Source of the DNA: Tigheibacillus halophilus
GTDB taxonomy: Bacteria > Bacillota > Bacilli > Bacillales > Amphibacillaceae
Direction of reading: 5' to 3'
NCBI RefSeq assembly: GCF_042683165.1
Contig: NZ_JBHUIZ010000014.1
Location: forward strand, 186,001 to 250,000
Length of the DNA stretch: 64,000 nt
The position numbers and the translations under genes are program-made. The notes below the pieces were generated by a model. It had not been told where the DNA came from, ran no database searches, and saw nothing but the letters and a program-made list of their open reading frames with translations. Shown here piece after piece: positions 51,817 to 60,431 of this stretch (positions are counted from its first letter, which is position 1; each line of letters opens with the position of its first letter).

Positions 51817-52073
51817 TTATTTCACTCATTTCTAAATTAATCCTCTGCTCCTATTCTAGCATTTTTTGATAGTAAACTGGTAGAAGGTTTTGCCATTGTA
51901 CACCGCTTCCGAGTGATGATGCCTAAGGGCAATCCACTGCTCGTTTCTTTAGAAAGATAGTCGACATGATACTGCAACGTCGAAGCCGAAGCCAATCATT
52001 CTCTTTCTTGATAAAAGGGTTAAAAAATTGACAAAAGCGTAGAGAAAAACTGAAAGCTTTTTAGCGGCTGAAG
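51817..52073. other. Upstream region of sftA, no gene seen
   Basis: A plus-strand TTGACA-like hexamer occurs at 52028 but points away from sftA and has no -10. The region should contain the sftA promoter; I cannot place it. Confidence 0.3.
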
Positions 52074-52199
52074 TTAAAGACAAAACGAAATGTCCATGGC
52101 TGCAATTTCCTGCTTCATCAATAAACCACCGTACACTATAGTCAGTGTGACTGCTATTGCAATAGCAGTTGAATTACAGGCAGCTATTTTCAATGCCAT
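52074..52199 (-). CDS. Possible 41-residue single-span membrane peptide
   Basis: Not recognised. One hydrophobic helix (IAACNSTAIAIAVTLTIVYG) then KQEIAAMDISFCL. AAGGA lies 7 nt before ATG 52197-52199. It starts just after the ytpR terminator, leaving no room for a promoter between, so it needs read-through. Its coding region contains a 20-bp perfect palindrome. It may be chance. Confidence 0.35.
   Translation of the reverse strand: MALKIAACNSTAIAIAVTLTIVYGGLLMKQEIAAMDISFCL
52150..52169. repeat. 20-bp perfect palindrome
   Basis: ACTGCTATTGCAATAGCAGT, no loop. The inner ATTGCAATA also appears in the aroA terminator stem. Confidence 0.7.
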
Positions 52200-52211
52200 G
52201 TTCTTTTCCTT

Positions 52212-52245
52212 GAAAAAAACAACCATTGCCCACAGGCTAGGTTGT
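52212..52245 (-). terminator. Terminator of ytpPQR
   Basis: ACAACC and GGTTGT (52219-52245) with inner GCC/GGC pairing, then TTTTTTTC on the minus strand. Confidence 0.78.
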
Positions 52246-52257
52246 CCTATTCATGTG

Positions 52258-52860
52258 CTAAAAAACGAAAGGTTCTCCTGCTTTGCTCTTTTCACTCAGT
52301 ACATAAATGCCTTTTTCTGTTGGTGCATTCGGCAAACCCAGTTCTTTTTGGGAGCATATCATACCATTCGATGGAACCCCTCTTAATGTTGTCGGTTTTA
52401 TTTGCATTCCACTCGGCATGGTTGCACCTACTTTCGCTACCACCACTTTTTGCCCTTGGTCTATGTTTGGGGCGCCGCAGACAATTTGCAGCATTTCATC
52501 TCCAACGTCTACTTGGCAGACACTTAATTTATCAGCGTTCTCATGGGCTTTTTTTTCTTCCACATAGCCGACTACAAATTTCGGACGCAAATCGAAATCA
52601 AGCTTGTCTTCAAGCCCGTGCGCTGCAAATAAGGTGCGAATCTCATCAAGCATTGCCTCGCTCAGCATGATTTTTCCTTTTTCGATTAGAGAAAGATGTT
52701 CAGAAGCTTCAAAAATATTATAACCGAGCAATTCACCTTGTCGATCAGTGATTTTAGTTACCGGGCCATAATTCATATATTCTATTTCATAGCGGTCTCC
52801 CTCTTTAACAGGGACAATCAGTACATCCCCCATTCCTTCAGGGTTATAAAATACATCCAT
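52258..52860 (-). CDS. ytpR: YtpR, tRNA-binding-domain protein
   Basis: Free-standing relative of the PheT N-terminal/EMAP tRNA-binding OB fold; function unknown. 200 residues from ATG 52860 (GAAAGAGTG upstream). A DUF4479 domain comes first (DVFYNPEGMGDVLIV, ~1-85), then the OB fold (FVVGYVEEKKAHENADKLSVCQVDVGDE, ~92-200) with GAPNIDQGQKVVVAKVGATMP. Last gene of ytpP-ytpQ-ytpR. Confidence 0.93.
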   Translation of the reverse strand: MDVFYNPEGMGDVLIVPVKEGDRYEIEYMNYGPVTKITDRQGELLGYNIFEASEHLSLIEKGKIMLSEAMLDEIRTLFAAHGLEDKLDFDLRPKFVVGYVEEKKAHENADKLSVCQVDVGDEMLQIVCGAPNIDQGQKVVVAKVGATMPSGMQIKPTTLRGVPSNGMICSQKELGLPNAPTEKGIYVLSEKSKAGEPFVF

Positions 52861-52876
52861 ATCATTCACTCTTTCT

Positions 52877-53683
52877 TCAATTATTTTCGGGTCTGTTTTT
52901 TGCCAAAATAAAAATCGGTGTTAATTTTTCTTTTTCATAAACAAATGAAAGCGAGGTGATTGGAACACGTCCCTCAGCAAAAAATTTCATCGCCATCTGT
53001 GCCAAAATATCATACCCTGTCTTGTTTCGGATATCAGCCAGGATTAGTACATCCTGGTGCGGAGCGGCTATGACCAATTCTCCTTTTGCTTTTGCATTCA
53101 TTTCAGAAAGAAATGCAGTATTCAATATCCTGCTGGCATCATAGCCATCTTGTTGGGAAACGAAATAAAAATCGTTATCTGCAACCGTGTCTGCCTTTGT
53201 TTCCGTTGATAAAGCGCGCAAGTTAAAATTAGCCACCTCAGCAACATGATCCAATGTCCAATTATCCCTTTTCAGCATGTCGTTATCGATCAACCGATAC
53301 GACTTGCCAGAATCAATGGCATAAAATATTCTTGTTTCAGCAGTATGATCTTTCCAAACAAGTTTTTTACCTGCCTTTGTTTGCAAAGGAAAGGATGTCG
53401 CTCTAATAACGGGATAAATGTTTTTTTCATTACCTGATAAACGAAATTGCTGCTGCATAATGCGCATCGATTCCTTGATATGATCAATCAGCTCATCAAT
53501 GGCCCCTTCACCATTTTCTTCATACTTGGCAATTACATTCGGCAGTGTAATTGTCACACCTTCACCGTTTTCTTTCCACTCTATCCGAAACGTATCTTTT
53601 TCCCTGTTGAAAGAAGTTTTAAATCCAGGCTCAGACAGTTTTTCTTCCAGCAGACGCTTCATTTTGATGCTTGTCATTTTCAA
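52877..53683 (-). CDS. ytpQ: DUF1444 protein YtpQ
   Basis: Unknown cytosolic protein, 268 residues. TTG 53683 is chosen because AAGGAGG lies 7 nt upstream; ATG 53677 is too far. The family segments NIYPVIRATSFP, TRIFYAIDSGKSYRLID and TSLSFVYEKEKLTPIFILAKN are clear. Sits 17 nt before ytpR and 38 nt after ytpP, in the conserved order. Confidence 0.92.
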   Translation of the reverse strand: MKMTSIKMKRLLEEKLSEPGFKTSFNREKDTFRIEWKENGEGVTITLPNVIAKYEENGEGAIDELIDHIKESMRIMQQQFRLSGNEKNIYPVIRATSFPLQTKAGKKLVWKDHTAETRIFYAIDSGKSYRLIDNDMLKRDNWTLDHVAEVANFNLRALSTETKADTVADNDFYFVSQQDGYDASRILNTAFLSEMNAKAKGELVIAAPHQDVLILADIRNKTGYDILAQMAMKFFAEGRVPITSLSFVYEKEKLTPIFILAKNRPENN

Positions 53684-53721
53684 TGAAAACCCTCCTTTTA
53701 TACTGTAGCCTCATTTAGAAA

Positions 53722-54045
53722 TCACACTTCATTTGGGAGGGCCTCAATAAACTGTATGACTTCCTGCTTTGTTTTGCGATCTTTGCTGACAAGCCTGCCA
53801 GCTTCTTTACCATGTTGAAAAGCAATGAAACTTGGTATTCCAAACACGTCGTAATCCTGGCAAATATCGATGAACTCATCGCGATCTACCATCACAAATA
53901 TATATTCATCAAACATTTCCTCCAATTGGGGAAGAAATGGTTCAATAAAGCGGCAGTCCGGACACCAGTCAGCTGAAAATACAAAAATAGACTTTGGTGA
54001 CTGGATGATTTCTTGGAATTCTTCTTTTGATTTTAATGACTGCAT
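53722..54045 (-). CDS. ytpP: Thioredoxin-like protein YtpP
   Basis: Small thioredoxin-fold protein, 107 residues from ATG 54045 (AAGGAG, 8 nt). Redox motif FSADWCPDCRFIEPFL, i.e. CPDC in place of the CGPC of thioredoxin, with the cis-Pro in FGIPSFIAF. Function unproven; YtpP proteins have been linked to bacillithiol or CoA-thiol reduction. First gene of ytpPQR. Confidence 0.93.
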   Translation of the reverse strand: MQSLKSKEEFQEIIQSPKSIFVFSADWCPDCRFIEPFLPQLEEMFDEYIFVMVDRDEFIDICQDYDVFGIPSFIAFQHGKEAGRLVSKDRKTKQEVIQFIEALPNEV

Positions 54046-54479
54046 GTTAACAACTCCTTTTTTTAGCACCTAACTATTGCTTTACGACGAGTCTTTCACT
54101 TCAAATCGCATGGGTGCGGCATGCAAATGTAATATAGACAACACAGTCTGGGTCAGCTCTCTTTAGACCATTATTGGTAACGTTAATGCAACTTGCATCA
54201 TGGGAGCATCTATTAAGAAAGCACGTGCTCCATTGAATAGTTCACTTTATATCATACATTGGTTTGTCTACTCTTTCAATAAAGACAAGCGCTGATACGG
54301 AAAATCATTGGAGCAGTGATTATTCCGTACGTTTCATTCCGAAGGCAGGTGTATTTTATAAAGTACTATGGAAGTTTCCTTCAGTTGTTTTTTTGTAAAG
54401 CGTAAAAAATTGGAAGTCACAGGCAAATCACTTTCCTCAAGGCGAAAAACGCTATACTATACATTTGAGGAGGGATAGT
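54046..54479. other. Divergent intergenic region ytpP/ytoQ
   Basis: 434 bp without a gene. Minus-strand CTGACC (16 bp) TATTAC near 54133-54160 may be the ytpPQR promoter; plus-strand TATACT at 54453 may be the ytoQ -10, with an unclear -35. No stable hairpin or ORF noticed in the middle. Confidence 0.4.
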
Positions 54480-54920
54480 ATGAATTTTATCGTATATTTA
54501 GCTGGACAAATCCATGATGATTGGAGAGAACAATTAGAGAAACTCGCAAAAGAAAAAGATCTGCCGCTGACTTTTGTGGCCCCCCAAACGAATCATGATC
54601 GTTCCGACAATATCGGTGAAGAAATTCTTGGCGAACAGCCTGACAAGCTCCATAAGGATGACGCTGCTTCTGATATCAACAATTTCCGTACGCAGCTTCT
54701 TATGCAAAAGTCGGATGCGGTAATCGCTTTATTCGGGGAACAGTACAAGCAATGGAACACCGCGATGGATGCAAGCTGCGCTATTACCATGAACAAGCCT
54801 ACTATCATTGTTCGGCCGAAGTCACTGATCCATCCGCTGAAGGAACTATCTAACAAAGCGAACGTAACGGTTGAAACAGTGGAACAAGCCTTAGATGTAC
54901 TGGCATATGTTTTCGATTAA
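54480..54920 (+). CDS. ytoQ: YtoQ family protein
   Basis: 146 residues, alpha/beta, related in layout to nucleoside 2-deoxyribosyltransferase-like proteins (NFIVYLAGQIHDDWREQL start; HDRSDNIGEEILGE; SDAVIALFGEQYKQWNTAMDA). Function unknown. GAGGAGGGATAGT precedes ATG 54480; an upstream TTG at 54465 is part of the ribosome-binding region. Confidence 0.88.
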   Translation: MNFIVYLAGQIHDDWREQLEKLAKEKDLPLTFVAPQTNHDRSDNIGEEILGEQPDKLHKDDAASDINNFRTQLLMQKSDAVIALFGEQYKQWNTAMDASCAITMNKPTIIVRPKSLIHPLKELSNKANVTVETVEQALDVLAYVFD

Positions 54921-55051
54921 AAAATATTTATTTTTAGTCTTAGGTCAAACAACCATTTAAAAACAGTTTATTCATATTATGATCAAACAAAAAATGAGCA
55001 TTTGAAAATGGAAGACGCTCAATGAAGTTTTCCATTCATGCATCATGCTTC

Positions 55052-55095
55052 TAACAAAAGCAGGGCCCCACCAATATAATCTGGGTATGGCCCTG
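55052..55095 (-). terminator. Terminator of the permease operon
   Basis: CAGGGCC (55061-55067) and GGCCCTG (55089-55095) with inner CCA/TGG pairing; CTTTTGTT follows on the minus strand. Confidence 0.75.
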
Positions 55096-55101
55096 TTGGT
55101 T

Positions 55102-56022
55102 TTATTTTATCACTTGAATTAAAGGGGGGTATATATAAGGATCACTAGGTTCCTCCATGACTTTCCATTTCTCAGCTTTTATGACCGGGATTGGGGCGCC
55201 ATTATACGTAGTAACATCAAGCTTGCCTTCTATCTCAATCCACGTATCTTCTTCCACTTGTCCTGCTTCTTCAAACTCACTTAAAAAACCGAGTACGCTC
55301 GTATCTGCCACACAGTGGATCATATAAAACCTGGCAAGCACAAGTTGATTGGACTGTAAACCCTTTTCCCTATATACAAATCCTGTAGTTTTGATTTTTT
55401 TTCCAATATATTTTTCTATATTCGTCTCTATTTCTCCATAATAAGCGGCGTACATTTCATTGTTCATTTGAATTTCATCCGATTGATGCAACTCCTCCAT
55501 CGCTTTATCATACTCTTCCTTGGAGAAATAGTTATTGTTGGTCATGACACGCTCGTGCTGTGTTTGTCCGTTATTTAACGCAGGAACGCCATTGTCCTCC
55601 ATATCTAGATTTTTGGAGGCTTCCTCTTTATTGGACTGGTTTGCGGTTTGGTTCGTCCGAGGCAAAATATTACTTTTTTTGGCTGCTAAAGAGGCATCCA
55701 AGGTAGTTGGCGCAATTAGAAAACCTGTTAATAGCGGAAAAATAATAATGCAATGACCAATGGACCGTTTCATAAAAGAGCCTGAATCGTGATGATGCCC
55801 ACAATCGTCTTCACAAGCATGTGTGTGTTGGTGAAAATGCCATACTCTTGTTAACTGAATAAAAAATAAGAAGATAAATACCACTGCAGCAATTTTACTC
55901 ATGATGTCGTACTTTGGATTAATGAATTTGGCAATATCTCCTGTATAATGCAATTTGAAAAAAAACGCTGCAAAACATGCTAAAACGATGGTACGAAATA
56001 ATTGTGCGAAACGTATTTTCAT
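55102..56022 (-). CDS. ycgQ: TIGR03943 family protein (YcgQ), partner of the DUF318 permease
   Basis: 306 residues. Two or three N-terminal membrane helices (LFRTIVLACFAAFFF, IMSKIAAVVFIFLFFIQL, then IGHCIIIFPLLTGFLIAP) separated by a loop rich in His, Cys and Asp (HFHQHTHACEDDCGHHHD), which looks like a metal-binding segment. The C-terminal ~150 residues form an extracytoplasmic domain with two repeats resembling an OB fold (IEKYIGKKIKTTGFVYREKG, EDTWIEIEGKLDVTTYNG). Ten nt after the permease. The Zur-type box ahead of the operon suggests zinc handling, which is inference. Confidence 0.9.
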   Translation of the reverse strand: MKIRFAQLFRTIVLACFAAFFFKLHYTGDIAKFINPKYDIMSKIAAVVFIFLFFIQLTRVWHFHQHTHACEDDCGHHHDSGSFMKRSIGHCIIIFPLLTGFLIAPTTLDASLAAKKSNILPRTNQTANQSNKEEASKNLDMEDNGVPALNNGQTQHERVMTNNNYFSKEEYDKAMEELHQSDEIQMNNEMYAAYYGEIETNIEKYIGKKIKTTGFVYREKGLQSNQLVLARFYMIHCVADTSVLGFLSEFEEAGQVEEDTWIEIEGKLDVTTYNGAPIPVIKAEKWKVMEEPSDPYIYPPLIQVIK

Positions 56023-56031
56023 CTATCATCC

Positions 56032-57045
56032 CTACCCTATCATATCTGCGAAGCCGGCACATAAAAACACTACCAAGGTGATAATCACAAGAAGAACGAG
56101 CACAAACTTTGCTCTAAACACCCCCCATAGCATCAGTGTATTTTTTAAATCGATCATGGGTCCATACATCAAAAAGGCCAAAATTGCAGTAGCTGGAAAA
56201 GTTTGACTGAACGAAGCGCCAATAAATGCATCTGCTTCTGAACACAAAGACATGAGATAAGCAAGCCCCATCATGACGACAGTAGATCCAAAAATACCAT
56301 CACCAAACAAATCAATAGAAGATGTAGAAATACTAGTTTGAAAGGCTGCTGCAATAAAGGCTCCAATAAACAGATATTTTCCCATATCAAAAAACTCATC
56401 AATGGCATGATGCATTATTTCTCCCAGCTTTTGACTGAAAGTTTTTTTGGGGCGAGAATCTGCCATTGTGCTATGGGTGTGTACGACGGCTGGTTCTTTT
56501 AATTGGTTAGACTGATACAAAAAAGCAACAATAGCTGAAATAATTAAAGCAGCTAGAAATCCAAATCCCATCCGTTGGGCCGCCATTTTCATATCATTTC
56601 CAAACGCCATATAAGTGGATAATATAACTATCGGATTGATTAACGGCCCTGTAAGCATGAAACCGACTGCTGCATGAATCGGCACACCTTTAGAAACCAA
56701 TCTCCTTACAATCGGAACGATGCCGCATTCACAAGCGGGAAATAATCCTCCAATCACACAACTCACTAATACTGCCAAATATTTATTTTGAGGGATACAT
56801 CGTCTGACCATTTCTTCCGTTACAAAAATTTGAATGAATCCCGCAATCAAAACACCTATTAAAACAAAAGGAAGCGCCTCTATTAGAATACTTAAAAATA
56901 TGGTATTCAATTGATGAAATGTATTTGGAATATAAACGGATAAAGCTTGTCCGACCGTCTGGCTGGTCGATATTATGAATACAACGATGGCAATGGAAAA
57001 CATACCAGTAACATCAAATAATAGTGCATGTAATCTATGATTCAT
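56032..57045 (-). CDS. ycgR: DUF318/COG0701 permease (YcgR)
   Basis: Polytopic membrane protein, 337 residues from ATG 57045 (GGGAGGGACAGA upstream), about eight helices. Family landmarks: EALPFVLIGVLIAGFIQIF, GGLFPACECGIVPIVRRLVSKG (conserved Cys-Glu-Cys) and GFMLTGPLINPIVILSTYMAF, then EADAFIGASFSQTFP. A cytoplasmic loop (HTHSTMADSRPKK) splits it in two halves. Acts with YcgQ; substrate not established. A Zur-like palindrome lies about 70 bp upstream. Confidence 0.92.
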   Translation of the reverse strand: MNHRLHALLFDVTGMFSIAIVVFIISTSQTVGQALSVYIPNTFHQLNTIFLSILIEALPFVLIGVLIAGFIQIFVTEEMVRRCIPQNKYLAVLVSCVIGGLFPACECGIVPIVRRLVSKGVPIHAAVGFMLTGPLINPIVILSTYMAFGNDMKMAAQRMGFGFLAALIISAIVAFLYQSNQLKEPAVVHTHSTMADSRPKKTFSQKLGEIMHHAIDEFFDMGKYLFIGAFIAAAFQTSISTSSIDLFGDGIFGSTVVMMGLAYLMSLCSEADAFIGASFSQTFPATAILAFLMYGPMIDLKNTLMLWGVFRAKFVLVLLVIITLVVFLCAGFADMIG

Positions 57046-57116
57046 TCTGTCCCTCCCAGTATACAAAGTCATATAAGCTTAATTGGTGGTTGTTCATAAT
57101 ACAATCTATTAGTCAT

Positions 57117-57137
57117 AAATCGAAATTATTCCGATTT
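57117..57137. promoter_or_regulatory. Zur-like box upstream of ycgR-ycgQ
   Basis: Arms AAATCG and CGATTT with a 9-bp AT-rich centre (AAATTATTC), a 21-bp inverted repeat. It differs at two positions from the B. subtilis Zur consensus (AAATCGTAAT-n-ATTACGATTT). It overlaps a plausible -35 (TTCGAT, 17 bp, TATTAT). Confidence 0.68.
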
Positions 57138-57201
57138 GCCGATAATCCCTTATAAATGATTTACGCATTAAAGCAAAGATGACCCTACAGGACGCTGACA
57201 A

Positions 57202-57239
57202 GACAATAAAAAGAGCAGCACTGCATCAGTGCTGCTCTT
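57202..57239 (-). terminator. Terminator of the DUF84/M42 operon, with the stop codon in the hairpin
   Basis: AAGAGCAGCACTG (57211-57223), loop CAT, CAGTGCTGCTCTT (57227-57239), 13-bp perfect stem; TTTTTATTG follows. The stop codon of the DUF84 gene (57226-57228) is at the loop. Confidence 0.94.
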
Positions 57240-57735
57240 GGTGAAATTCCATCTGACCGCGCAATAAGCGGACCACATGGGTGAACATCTCTTTCCTGCT
57301 CACAAGCTCATTTGTAAAAATGCCAATAGCTCCTTCTTTTTGGCGAACGTCCAATTTTTTAGTGTACTCAGCCATCACATCGCCAAGTTCTGCCCCATTT
57401 TTCAGCTTCTTAGCTATTTCATTTGGCAAGATAATGCGAGCACCGCTGGCTGTGTATATTTTATCTTCTGAAATGGCCAGGGCTCCCCAGTTACACAGGT
57501 ACAAAGCCTCTTCGATATACATCACGCCGCCTTCCAGCCCAATCCCGATTGTACCAGTTGGTTCATTAGCACACTGTTTGGCCCTGTTGATGGCCCCTCG
57601 CATTGTCTCTTCATCAGAAAAAGGCTGTGCCGAAACATTGGACTCAGTACTTTTGGATGCAATAGCAGTATCCGAAAATACTGAAGTTACCGCATCAATT
57701 TTAGCAGGGTTTTTGGAACCCACTATGATCTGCAT
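57226..57735 (-). CDS. DUF84 (YjjX-type) non-canonical purine NTP phosphatase
   Basis: Predicted inosine/xanthosine triphosphatase that cleans the nucleotide pool. 169 residues. MQIIVGSKNPAKIDAVTSVF, VSAQPFSDEETMRGAINRAKQ, and GIGLEGGVMYIEEALYLCNW match the family. GGAGAGGAATA precedes ATG. Follows the M42 peptidase gene by 54 nt. Its final codons and stop are part of the terminator stem. Confidence 0.9.
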   Translation of the reverse strand: MQIIVGSKNPAKIDAVTSVFSDTAIASKSTESNVSAQPFSDEETMRGAINRAKQCANEPTGTIGIGLEGGVMYIEEALYLCNWGALAISEDKIYTASGARIILPNEIAKKLKNGAELGDVMAEYTKKLDVRQKEGAIGIFTNELVSRKEMFTHVVRLLRGQMEFHQEQH

Positions 57736-57789
57736 TATTCCTCTCCTTTATAAATAAAACTCAAGCGCAGGCTTAGTGTTCACGCTGGC

Positions 57790-58854
57790 TTATTTGCTGC
57801 GAATTTGGTCTACTGTATTCTGGTCAGTCGTTTTAACCAGTTTGATTAAAAGCTCTTTTGCTGCTGCATAATCATCCACATGGATGATTGATGAAGATGT
57901 ATGAATATATCGCGAGCAAATACCTATTACAGCTGAAGGAACGCCATTATTGGATAAATGTACCTGACCTGCATCTGTTCCTCCTTGGGAGATGAAGTAC
58001 TGGTATTTGATACCATTTGTTTCAGCAGTATCCAGTATAAATTCTCTCATTCCACGATGAGTGATCATTGTACGGTCAAATATACGCAGTAAAGCTCCTT
58101 TGCCAAGCTGGCCGAATTCTTTATCATTGCCTGACATATCATTGGCAGGAGAAGCATCCAACGCATAGAAAATATCGGGTTTGATCATATTTGCAGCTAC
58201 TCTTGCACCGCGGAGTCCAACTTCTTCTTGTACTGTGGCACCGGAATAAAGTTCATTTGGCAAGGATTCCCCTTGCAATTCTTTTAATAGTTCAATGGAC
58301 AAGCCACAGCCATAGCGATTATCCCAGGCTTTGGCAAGGATTTTTTTCTCGTTAGCCATCGGGGTGAACGGGCAGATAGGCAAGATTGCCTGTCCTGGTT
58401 TGACACCGATTTGAGCAGCGTTATCTCTATCGTCAGCACCGATATCAATCAGCATATGTTTGATTTCCATCGGTTTTTTTCTTTGTTCATCTGTCAGGTT
58501 GTGTGGCGGTATCGAACCTATTACCCCAATCACTGGACCATTATCAGTCATGATTTGTACTCGTTGCGCCAACAGGACCTGATTCCACCATCCGCCAAGC
58601 GGCTGAAATCGAATCATGCCGTTGTCAGTGATTTGTGTAACCATAAACCCGACTTCATCCATATGACCTGCGACCATGACACGGGGGCCCTCACCTTTAC
58701 GTACACCAAAGACGCCACCCAAGTTGTCCTGAATCAGGTCATCGGAATACTTTTTCAATTCTTCTTTCATAAAATTTCTTACAGGATGTTCATTACCTGA
58801 TGCTCCCTGCAGCTCTGTCAACGTTTCAAACATTGCTTTAGTCTCTTGATTCAT
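57790..58854 (-). CDS. ytoP: M42 family metallo-aminopeptidase YtoP
   Basis: Dinuclear zinc/cobalt aminopeptidase (glutamyl aminopeptidase/deblocking type). 354 residues. Metal ligands: AGHMDEVGFMV (~67), AKAWDNRYGCGL (~180), TVQEEVGLRGAR (Glu pair, ~212), ALDASP (~233) and SRYIHTSSSIIH (~318). A PDZ-like lid domain is inserted near 75-170. Forms tetrahedral dodecamers in family members. First gene of a two-gene unit with the DUF84 NTPase. Confidence 0.95.
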   Translation of the reverse strand: MNQETKAMFETLTELQGASGNEHPVRNFMKEELKKYSDDLIQDNLGGVFGVRKGEGPRVMVAGHMDEVGFMVTQITDNGMIRFQPLGGWWNQVLLAQRVQIMTDNGPVIGVIGSIPPHNLTDEQRKKPMEIKHMLIDIGADDRDNAAQIGVKPGQAILPICPFTPMANEKKILAKAWDNRYGCGLSIELLKELQGESLPNELYSGATVQEEVGLRGARVAANMIKPDIFYALDASPANDMSGNDKEFGQLGKGALLRIFDRTMITHRGMREFILDTAETNGIKYQYFISQGGTDAGQVHLSNNGVPSAVIGICSRYIHTSSSIIHVDDYAAAKELLIKLVKTTDQNTVDQIRSK

Positions 58855-59050
58855 CTCATTATCCCACCTTCATTTATGTACTACGGATAAGTATACCGAA
58901 GATTGTGTTCCCTTTTCCACAAACAGCACTTGCTAATAGCGGATATGTTGAATCAGTTTCTATTTTTATCAAATTGCGGTATACTAAACGAAAAGAATAT
59001 TTCATACACAAACTATGTACACATTTTCAATAAAAATCTGAGGTGAAAAA

Positions 59051-59365
59051 ATGAGCAAGAAAAATGTTATCATTGCGGCTGGGATCGGTGTTGCCGCTGG
59101 CTATCTGGCAAAAAAACAAGTAGATCAAATGCAGAAAATCACACCTGAAAAGGCACTTAAAAATGCGAAAGAATCCTTTAAAAAACAAGGACCGATCAGC
59201 GGCTCCTGGATTTACATGAAGCCGGAAGAACATGAAAAGAACGGCTTACTTTATCAAGCATACCGCGGTGGAGTTACCCGAAACATCGACGGTGCCAACA
59301 AACAGTATGAATTCCATGTCGATGTGGAAACCGGTGCTGTGATCGATTCTTTTGAAACTGCATAA
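59051..59365 (+). CDS. ytzB: YtzB, small PepSY-domain protein
   Basis: 104 residues: an N-terminal short membrane or signal segment (NVIIAAGIGVAAGYLA) followed by KITPEKALKNAKESFKKQGPI and the PepSY-like GVTRNIDGANKQYEFHVDVETGAVID. Probably attached to the membrane facing outward; PepSY domains often inhibit peptidases. GAGGTGAAAAA precedes the ATG. Confidence 0.88.
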   Translation: MSKKNVIIAAGIGVAAGYLAKKQVDQMQKITPEKALKNAKESFKKQGPISGSWIYMKPEEHEKNGLLYQAYRGGVTRNIDGANKQYEFHVDVETGAVIDSFETA

Positions 59366-59370
59366 GCAAA

Positions 59371-59404
59371 TGAAAAAGCTGCTCAAAAGTGAGCAGCTTT
59401 TTCA
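59371..59404. terminator. Bidirectional terminator between ytzB and trmB
   Basis: TGAAAAAGCTGCTCA, loop AAAG, TGAGCAGCTTTTTCA (59371-59404), 15-bp perfect arms. The trmB stop codon (59402-59404) is the base of the stem. Confidence 0.94.
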
Positions 59405-60046
59405 TTTTCCTTGAAACACAGCCTTGCAGCGATAAATTGGCTGGCCTTTGGCAGCAAACTTTTGCTCATATTCAGTAGGGACATTCGTCAGGTCATTTTC
59501 AGCATGCAAGTCGAGTGAAACATTCTTCAATGTCATACCATACTGTGAAAAACTCACTAAAGAGTATGCGAATAAACCGCTATTGTCCGTTTTTAATACA
59601 AGCTCTCCGCCTCCGGACAAGATATTTTCATATTGCTCCAGAAAAGCATGATAAGTCAGGCGCCTTTTCTCATGGCGGTTTTTGGGCCATGGATCAGAAA
59701 AATTTAAATAAATGGCTGCTACTTCATCTTTATCAAAAAGCCTAGAAATACCAGCTGCGTCTCCTAACACCAGCCGTACGTTAGCCTGTTCGGCCTCGAT
59801 CACCTTCTGTCCGGCCGAAACAATGATGCTTTTTGCAAGCTCGATGCCGACAAAATTCACATGAGGATATTGACGGGCCATACCTGTGATAAATTGCCCC
59901 TTGCCAGTTCCGATTTCTAGATGGACTGGATTGGAATTTCCGAAAACTGCCGTCCAATCAAGTTTACTGTCTGCAGCATTGGTAATAAATATATCCTTGT
60001 GCTCTTGGATGAAATCGTCCGCCCAAGGTTTATGACGTTGTCTCAA
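59402..60046 (-). CDS. trmB: tRNA (guanine-N7-)-methyltransferase
   Basis: SAM-dependent formation of m7G46 in tRNA. 214 residues. HLEIGTGKGQFITGMA (SAM motif I, ~37-52), NFVGIELAKSIIVSA, and the TrmB signature NFSDPWPKNRHEKRRLTYHAFL (~115-136, split here by function into the catalytic PWPKxRHxKRR). Start is TTG 60046 with GGAGTGGTG upstream. Stop codon overlaps the terminator. Confidence 0.97.
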   Translation of the reverse strand: MRQRHKPWADDFIQEHKDIFITNAADSKLDWTAVFGNSNPVHLEIGTGKGQFITGMARQYPHVNFVGIELAKSIIVSAGQKVIEAEQANVRLVLGDAAGISRLFDKDEVAAIYLNFSDPWPKNRHEKRRLTYHAFLEQYENILSGGGELVLKTDNSGLFAYSLVSFSQYGMTLKNVSLDLHAENDLTNVPTEYEQKFAAKGQPIYRCKAVFQGK

Positions 60047-60134
60047 AACAGTTCACCACTCCTATATTCTGATTCATTTCCTGTATATACATAACTAACT
60101 TTCAAAAGCACAAACTAACCAAGAGGTGAAAAAA

Positions 60135-60431
60135 ATGACTATCAAGATAAATCAGCAGCTTGAATTGCTCCATGACATTCTGGAAGAACATCATTCCCAG
60201 GCACAAGCAACTGCACATGAATATCAGCAAATTCGCAGATTGATCGATTCCATACAGACAAATCAGCAGCTTTTGCACTCCCAGCTGTCAGCGTCACTGC
60301 CACAGATATATGAATATTGCACGCAGGGAGAGGCTGCACAAAGCCAGCAAAGTCATATTGACGCTAATAAAGAAAATATAGACAGTTGGCTTAAACACAT
60401 CGAGCAATCTAACTCATCAACCATTTTTTAA
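60135..60431 (+). CDS. ytzH: YtzH-like small protein
   Basis: 98 residues, helical, Gln/His-rich (NQQLELLHDILEEHHSQAQA, IDSIQTNQQLLHSQL), function unknown. AAGAGGTGAAAAA precedes ATG 60135. Its last 23 nt overlap the 3' end of convergent ytmP, so both stop codons lie inside the other gene and no terminator separates them. Confidence 0.85.
   Translation: MTIKINQQLELLHDILEEHHSQAQATAHEYQQIRRLIDSIQTNQQLLHSQLSASLPQIYEYCTQGEAAQSQQSHIDANKENIDSWLKHIEQSNSSTIF

Noticed and set aside
49703..51840. Long plus-strand frames opposite sftA
   Set aside because: Shadow frames of a Lys/Glu/Gln-rich coding strand; no ribosome-binding sites.
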